From Terfezia claveryi (taxonomy: Eukaryota; Ascomycota; Pezizomycetes; Pezizales; Pezizaceae): a stretch of DNA of 64,000 bases. The notes beneath the pieces are model-generated. The model searched no databases and was not told the origin of the DNA. It saw only the letters and a program-made list of their open reading frames with translations. Made by a program: the position numbers and the translations under genes. Position 1 is the stretch's first letter; each line of letters opens with the position of its first letter. Below are positions 60,010-64,000 of the stretch, piece by piece. Location: assembly GCA_015179025.1 (NCBI GenBank), contig WHUX01000087.1, positions 62,001 through 126,000 on the forward strand, written 5' to 3'.

Positions 60010-61690
60010 CTCTGCCGAAGAGGGGCGGCTACATAGATTCTGGGGAAGGCGCTCAAGCAGAACATGCTAAAAGTCTCACTATCCTGCAAAGGGAAAAGTA
60101 GTGTCTGGAATGTAGAAAGAGTTCGTCATGACGAGTTACCTACTATTACAACTCACACCCTTTCCAAAACATCTATTAATTATTAATATGTTAGTCTGGT
60201 TGCATGACCCCTCCGTAGGAGGGCATTAATGTTTGCTCTAACCTCCCATATGAGAAGTAGTTTAATTCACGCCGACCCGATCCACTACTTCTATAACATA
60301 TACTTTTTTGCTGAAATCGCTCCATCGTTCTCACGACCGAAGTGCACGAGAATTCGCTCAATCTCAACCTAAACTTCTATACCACACTCTTCTATCATCA
60401 TTACAGTACCGGAGGAATAGGGCCTTGGATGCTTGTTTTGTTGTATATGGGTGCGTCGGAATTAAGAAGGTAATCCTCCTAGTCAAGGAAAACGCGAGTG
60501 CCGTTATTCACCATAAAAAGTTATCGTTATTGTTAAGAAGGAACAGCAGTTATTATGCGAAGAATAAAGAAGCAATCTTTGGGGAATCTTCTGGCACGCT
60601 CTCTGACGCAATGAAGATTTAGCAATATATTACTCTTCATGTTTTCGCAAAATTTAAGTCACTGAATGGGAAATACTCATAACAGCTCTACTAGCTAAGC
60701 CTACACGAGTCTATTATATCAATCAGTTATCTGGCGACTGGGTTAAGAAGCCAGGCGAAGCAGAGTCTCGCTCAACTAAACCAGGTCCCGCTTCTTTACT
60801 CGATTGTTCGATTTCAAAGTCTGGTTGGGGTTTTCATACAGTTTAGGATAAGAGATATCTTTCATCGTTTTCAAGATTTTCGTTTATAGGTGATACGTAG
60901 AGTGCCAGATAGACTCATTATGATACCGAATTGCGCACCCTTTCACAACCCCTTTCATGATCAGCTAAGCACGAGTATTTTCCTAGTTATGAGTATGGGG
61001 ACATAGAAAACAGATATAAGGTTGAATGGTATAGCGTAGTACTCTGTAGTGGTGTAGAGAACATCAGTAGATATTATAGGAATAGGAATAGCAACAGGCG
61101 AGCGGAGAGATCCAAGTGTCTACTGAAGGAAGGTACGAACAGAGCGAGTTGGTCACTGAAGAGAGGAAGATGTTCGTATACACAGTGAGTCTTATGTGAA
61201 GTGATGACTTGGTTATCTCGAACATGAACGAGATATATGTACATGTATGAGCGTACATCTAAAGCATGAAGAAGAATGAGAAGGAGAAGCACATGTCCGT
61301 TGCAAGCCCAGGAAGCACACATATGATGTGCAAGCCGCTGACGGCTACATATGGTATAGGTAGCAAGGCATGGGCGGAATGAACGGAATGGACTACATTC
61401 ATTCTAACAGATATTCTTTAGGAATGCCATCCGCGTTGATGTAGGATGTGGTATTCGCACTGATAGTTTGCGTTGATATGCGTCGTGCAGTAACATTGTT
61501 ATGTTTGAGAATAATAAGCTCGTCATGCGTAGGGGCTTGTGCCAACCAGACTAGTCATGACGAGCCCCTTGCTTCCTCTCAAAATATCTAAGTTACGACT
61601 TTTCCTTTATAGGATAGAGATATTATTAGCGTGTTCTGCTTGAGCGCCTTCCGATTCTGGAGGTGGCTGCAGCTAGTGGAGGTAAGGCAG
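60010..61690. repeat. Degenerate inverted-repeat element
   Basis: Sequence around 60046-60140 reappears in reverse complement around 61555-61656. The clearest shared block is GAAGGCGCTCAAGCAGAACA, followed by similar but diverged TCC-GTCATGAC-containing sequence and a TAGTCTGGTTG block. This looks like a decayed transposon with long terminal inverted repeats; the ends and any target duplication are not resolvable by eye. Confidence 0.45.
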
Positions 61691-62370
61691 AAAAGAACTC
61701 GAGGTTTGCTAGCCCCAAAGGTACCGAGGGGCTAGTGCAAGCCAGACTTGCAATTATTCATGAGCCACATGAGCCGGGATTTCTGGATATAGTGTATGAT
61801 TTGCCGCTATAGCTCCAATGGGCACTAGAGCAAGTGAAAATGACAGCAGAAATGAGGAACAACGTCAACAAAGGTGTCGGGCTCACGTCAATTCATTTTT
61901 GCCAGAGACAGCATATTTGTTGTGAGAAAACACGTGCTTGGGCTCCCTTTGACGAGCTAGAACTGAGGTCCAAATATGCAACAAGCAGGATGTTCTAGTC
62001 AGGCCGGCACATAGTCTGCCAACCAGCACAGGATGTTTCAGTGTTCAAGTTTGTTATCTACATACCTAAGTAGGAAGGTATAGTGTAATCAGCGGTGCCA
62101 AGCAGACAGGGCACAACCCTGAACCCACAATTTTCTCTGCCAAGACTCGCATTTCACTAATCCGTATTGTCAAATCCAACTCCCACTGAGAGAAATCCTA
62201 AGCATCACGACAACGTACTACACCAATACGCCTCACCTCTTTCAGGTACGCCCAATCCGCGCTTTTTGAATCCCTCTTTTAAATAAATGGGACACTCATT
62301 ACGGCTCGGAGGCACATTCTAACTCCATACATCCAGTAGATTACCATTACCCAACCTTCCATCAATCAAA

Positions 62371-63083
62371 ATGGTCAAGACTTCCGTTCTCAATGACTGC
62401 TTGAACGCCATCAACAATGCCGAGAAGGCCGGTAAGAGACAGGTTCTCATCAGGCCTTCCTCTAAGGTCATTGTCAAGTTCTTGAGCGTAATGCAGCAAC
62501 ACGGTATGGACAACTTTTCTTTCGGCCATGTCATTTGTCCTTGGGGTGTGATTCTGGAAGTGGAATAAGGAATAGATGCTATATACCACCAATTCGGGCT
62601 GATAACTAGACGGATCGTCATGTCTTCTCTACGGCCTCCGTCCTTTAAGTGCCCGAAAGATTGACTGCCAGGATCCTTACACATTGGTCTTCTTCTTTTT
62701 CCCTTTTGGAGTAAAATATTCTCACAGATTCTAACGTTTACTTCCTGGCTACAGGCTACATTGGCGAGTTCGAGGAGGTGGATGACCACCGCTCCGGCAA
62801 GATTGTTATCCAGCTCAACGGACGTATCAACAAGACCGGATGTATCTCCCCCAGGTACAACATCCGCCTTGCCGAAATGGAGAAGTGGATCGTCAAGCTC
62901 CTCCCATCCCGTCAGTTCGGATACATCGTCCTCACCACCTCTGCCGGTATCATGGACCACGAGGAGGCCAGGAGAAAGCACGTCTCTGGCAAGATCATTG
63001 GATTGTACGGCCGGGCTCAAACTCATACCCCATCTTTGCGATATGAAAGCTAACTTATTATCCTTCCATGTAGCTTCTACTAG
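62371..63083 (+). CDS. RPS22: 40S ribosomal protein S22 (uS8, RPS15A)
   Basis: A component of the small ribosomal subunit, near the 16S/18S central domain. Exons are 62371-62503, 62755-63004 and 63074-63083, giving exactly 130 aa, the family length. The sequence is nearly identical to the eukaryotic family: [79 protein letters not shown], then [20 protein letters not shown] and the end GKIIGFFY. The last exon is only 10 nt (one base of a Phe codon, then FY-stop); without it the frame would carry a wrong tail. Intron 1 is 251 bp, long for this window; intron 2 is 69 bp. Long introns in ribosomal protein genes often host regulation or snoRNAs, and S. cerevisiae RPS22B hosts snR44 (known), so this intron deserves a look. 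Confidence 0.97.
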
Positions 63084-64000
63084 ACAATGCAATCTCAAAA
63101 TAAAACAAAACCTCATCCAAGTTCATGTGCATTACCAATTGATCACGCCTGAAAGCCACGCCATAACTTTCTCTTTGCTTCTACATGCTCGTTATAGGCA
63201 TTTCAATTTAGGATTTCCTTTATACTTCTACTGGGTCTAGGTTGCGGGTGTTATCTTCTGGGTTTACGCAAAAGCTGTTGGGAATATGGGGTTTGGGAAT
63301 TTAATCATCATATTGACTGCGGAATATCAATAATCATGTGATTGCTTTCTCCAGAATGCCCACCTCTCTCCCACCACCTTTTTTTTGATTAGGCCTCTCC
63401 AAGCTGTGAGATCCCAAGTAAGATTGATGTTCATGCCGCTCTTCCTCAACTTATCCACAGAATCCTTGACCATGAGTTCCAGTTTCCTGGCAAGCACTAA
63501 CTCTCTCCAACTCCGCCAAAACCCGAGAATATCTAAATGCCATGAATCGCTCTATGTTACACTGGCATTCTGCCTTGGTTAACCGGTTTCTGAGGCCTCT
63601 TACACTCAGTTCGTGCACGAGGAGATCATAGCCAACTAGACTACGGTCTTGTGCCTACGGTTCGTCAACAGGCCACATTTCAGATTTAGAGTAGTCGTTA
63701 GCTGGCGGGCACCGGTCTCTCCTAGTTAGTCATGATAAAACTTGATTCCGTATTTAGCAAGTAAACTTGCTCTGGCGGGATTGCAGACTAGGTACTCTGG
63801 ATTTAGTCTGAGGCTCATTACAGTTGGCGTTACATGGACAGCAATACGTAATATACCCTTTGGACAAGACTTTTTCTGGTGAGCAGTTCGGTGGACCTGA
63901 AACCCTTAGGATGTGTCTCAACCTGTTTAACGGCGGTCAGGCTCAGAGTCTGTAATAAACGATAAAAGTACAGCGCAGTCTGAATTGCCATTCATGTGAT
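63084..64000. other. Window end, downstream of RPS22
   Basis: About 900 bp: the RPS22 3' flank and sequence without a recognisable gene. A TAGTC/GGCACCGG-type stretch (63636-63735) resembles the decayed repeats at 60-61.7 kb. Confidence 0.45.

Larger units (their letters stand above)
59017..62370. other. Transposon-rich intergenic region before RPS22
   Basis: 3.3 kb with no recognised gene. It contains the perfect palindrome at 59705-59832, a degenerate inverted-repeat pair (about 60010-60250 and 61495-61690) and repeats of the GTCATGACGAG type (near 60128 and 61556). The last 300 bp before 62371 should be the ribosomal protein promoter. Confidence 0.5.

Noticed and set aside
60308..60622. 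104-codon open frame inside the degenerate inverted-repeat region
   Set aside because: No recognisable domain, no transposase motif, and it lies in decayed repeat DNA.

Overview
This window looks like nuclear DNA of a filamentous ascomycete (Pezizomycotina). The genes are broken by many short GT-AG introns, mostly 46-90 bp with CTAAC/CTGAC/CTAAT-type branch sites. The protein set is typical of that group: a DUF4484/DENN-like protein, a class II cAMP phosphodiesterase, D-arabinono-1,4-lactone oxidase, a Zn2Cys6 regulator and a DUF4045-gelsolin protein. I cannot place the lineage more closely from sequence alone. Fifteen genes and one gene relic in 64 kb is sparse, and the long intergenic stretches are AT-rich, microsatellite-rich and partly transposon-derived.

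Layout. 1-1580 (+) is the 3' part of a DUF4484 protein. After 4.4 kb without genes comes PDE1 (+). 9021-10488 (-) is SSH4, a SPRY-domain Rsp5 adaptor. 13799-15460 (+) is an eight-exon NIPA-type magnesium transporter, convergent with 16616-18265 (-), a VHS-GAT trafficking adaptor. 21288-23081 (+) is ALO1, followed by a HERP/Usa1-like ubiquitin-domain membrane protein (+). Then come ARL2 (-) and HSP104 (-). 31861-33653 is a 1.8 kb element with about 500 bp terminal inverted repeats and TA flanks, ending 131 bp before RDH54 (+, 13 exons). 40608-43135 (-) is a Zn2Cys6 transcription factor. 47657-48251 (+) is a small heat shock protein, and 48708-53157 (+) a DUF4045-gelsolin protein. 54011-55293 is a badly broken BNR/Asp-box glycosidase-like relic, next to a decayed third copy of the inverted-repeat element. 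56623-59016 (-) is choline kinase. A transposon-rich gap holding a perfect 55-bp palindrome leads to RPS22 (+) at 62371-63083.

The genes are unlinked housekeeping functions (membrane trafficking and ubiquitin adaptors, proteostasis, recombination, phospholipid and cAMP metabolism). They do not form a biosynthetic cluster or operon-like system. The most interesting signals are: the transposon whose frame runs without a stop into RDH54; the palindrome; RIP-type nonsense changes in the glycosidase relic; three stop-free introns of 3n length; an ARL2 G4 motif reading NKSE instead of NKxD; very short exons (10-18 nt); and an unusually long, structured intron in RPS22. All exon boundaries were worked out by hand from splice consensus, reading-frame continuity and family similarity as I know it. 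No search was run.
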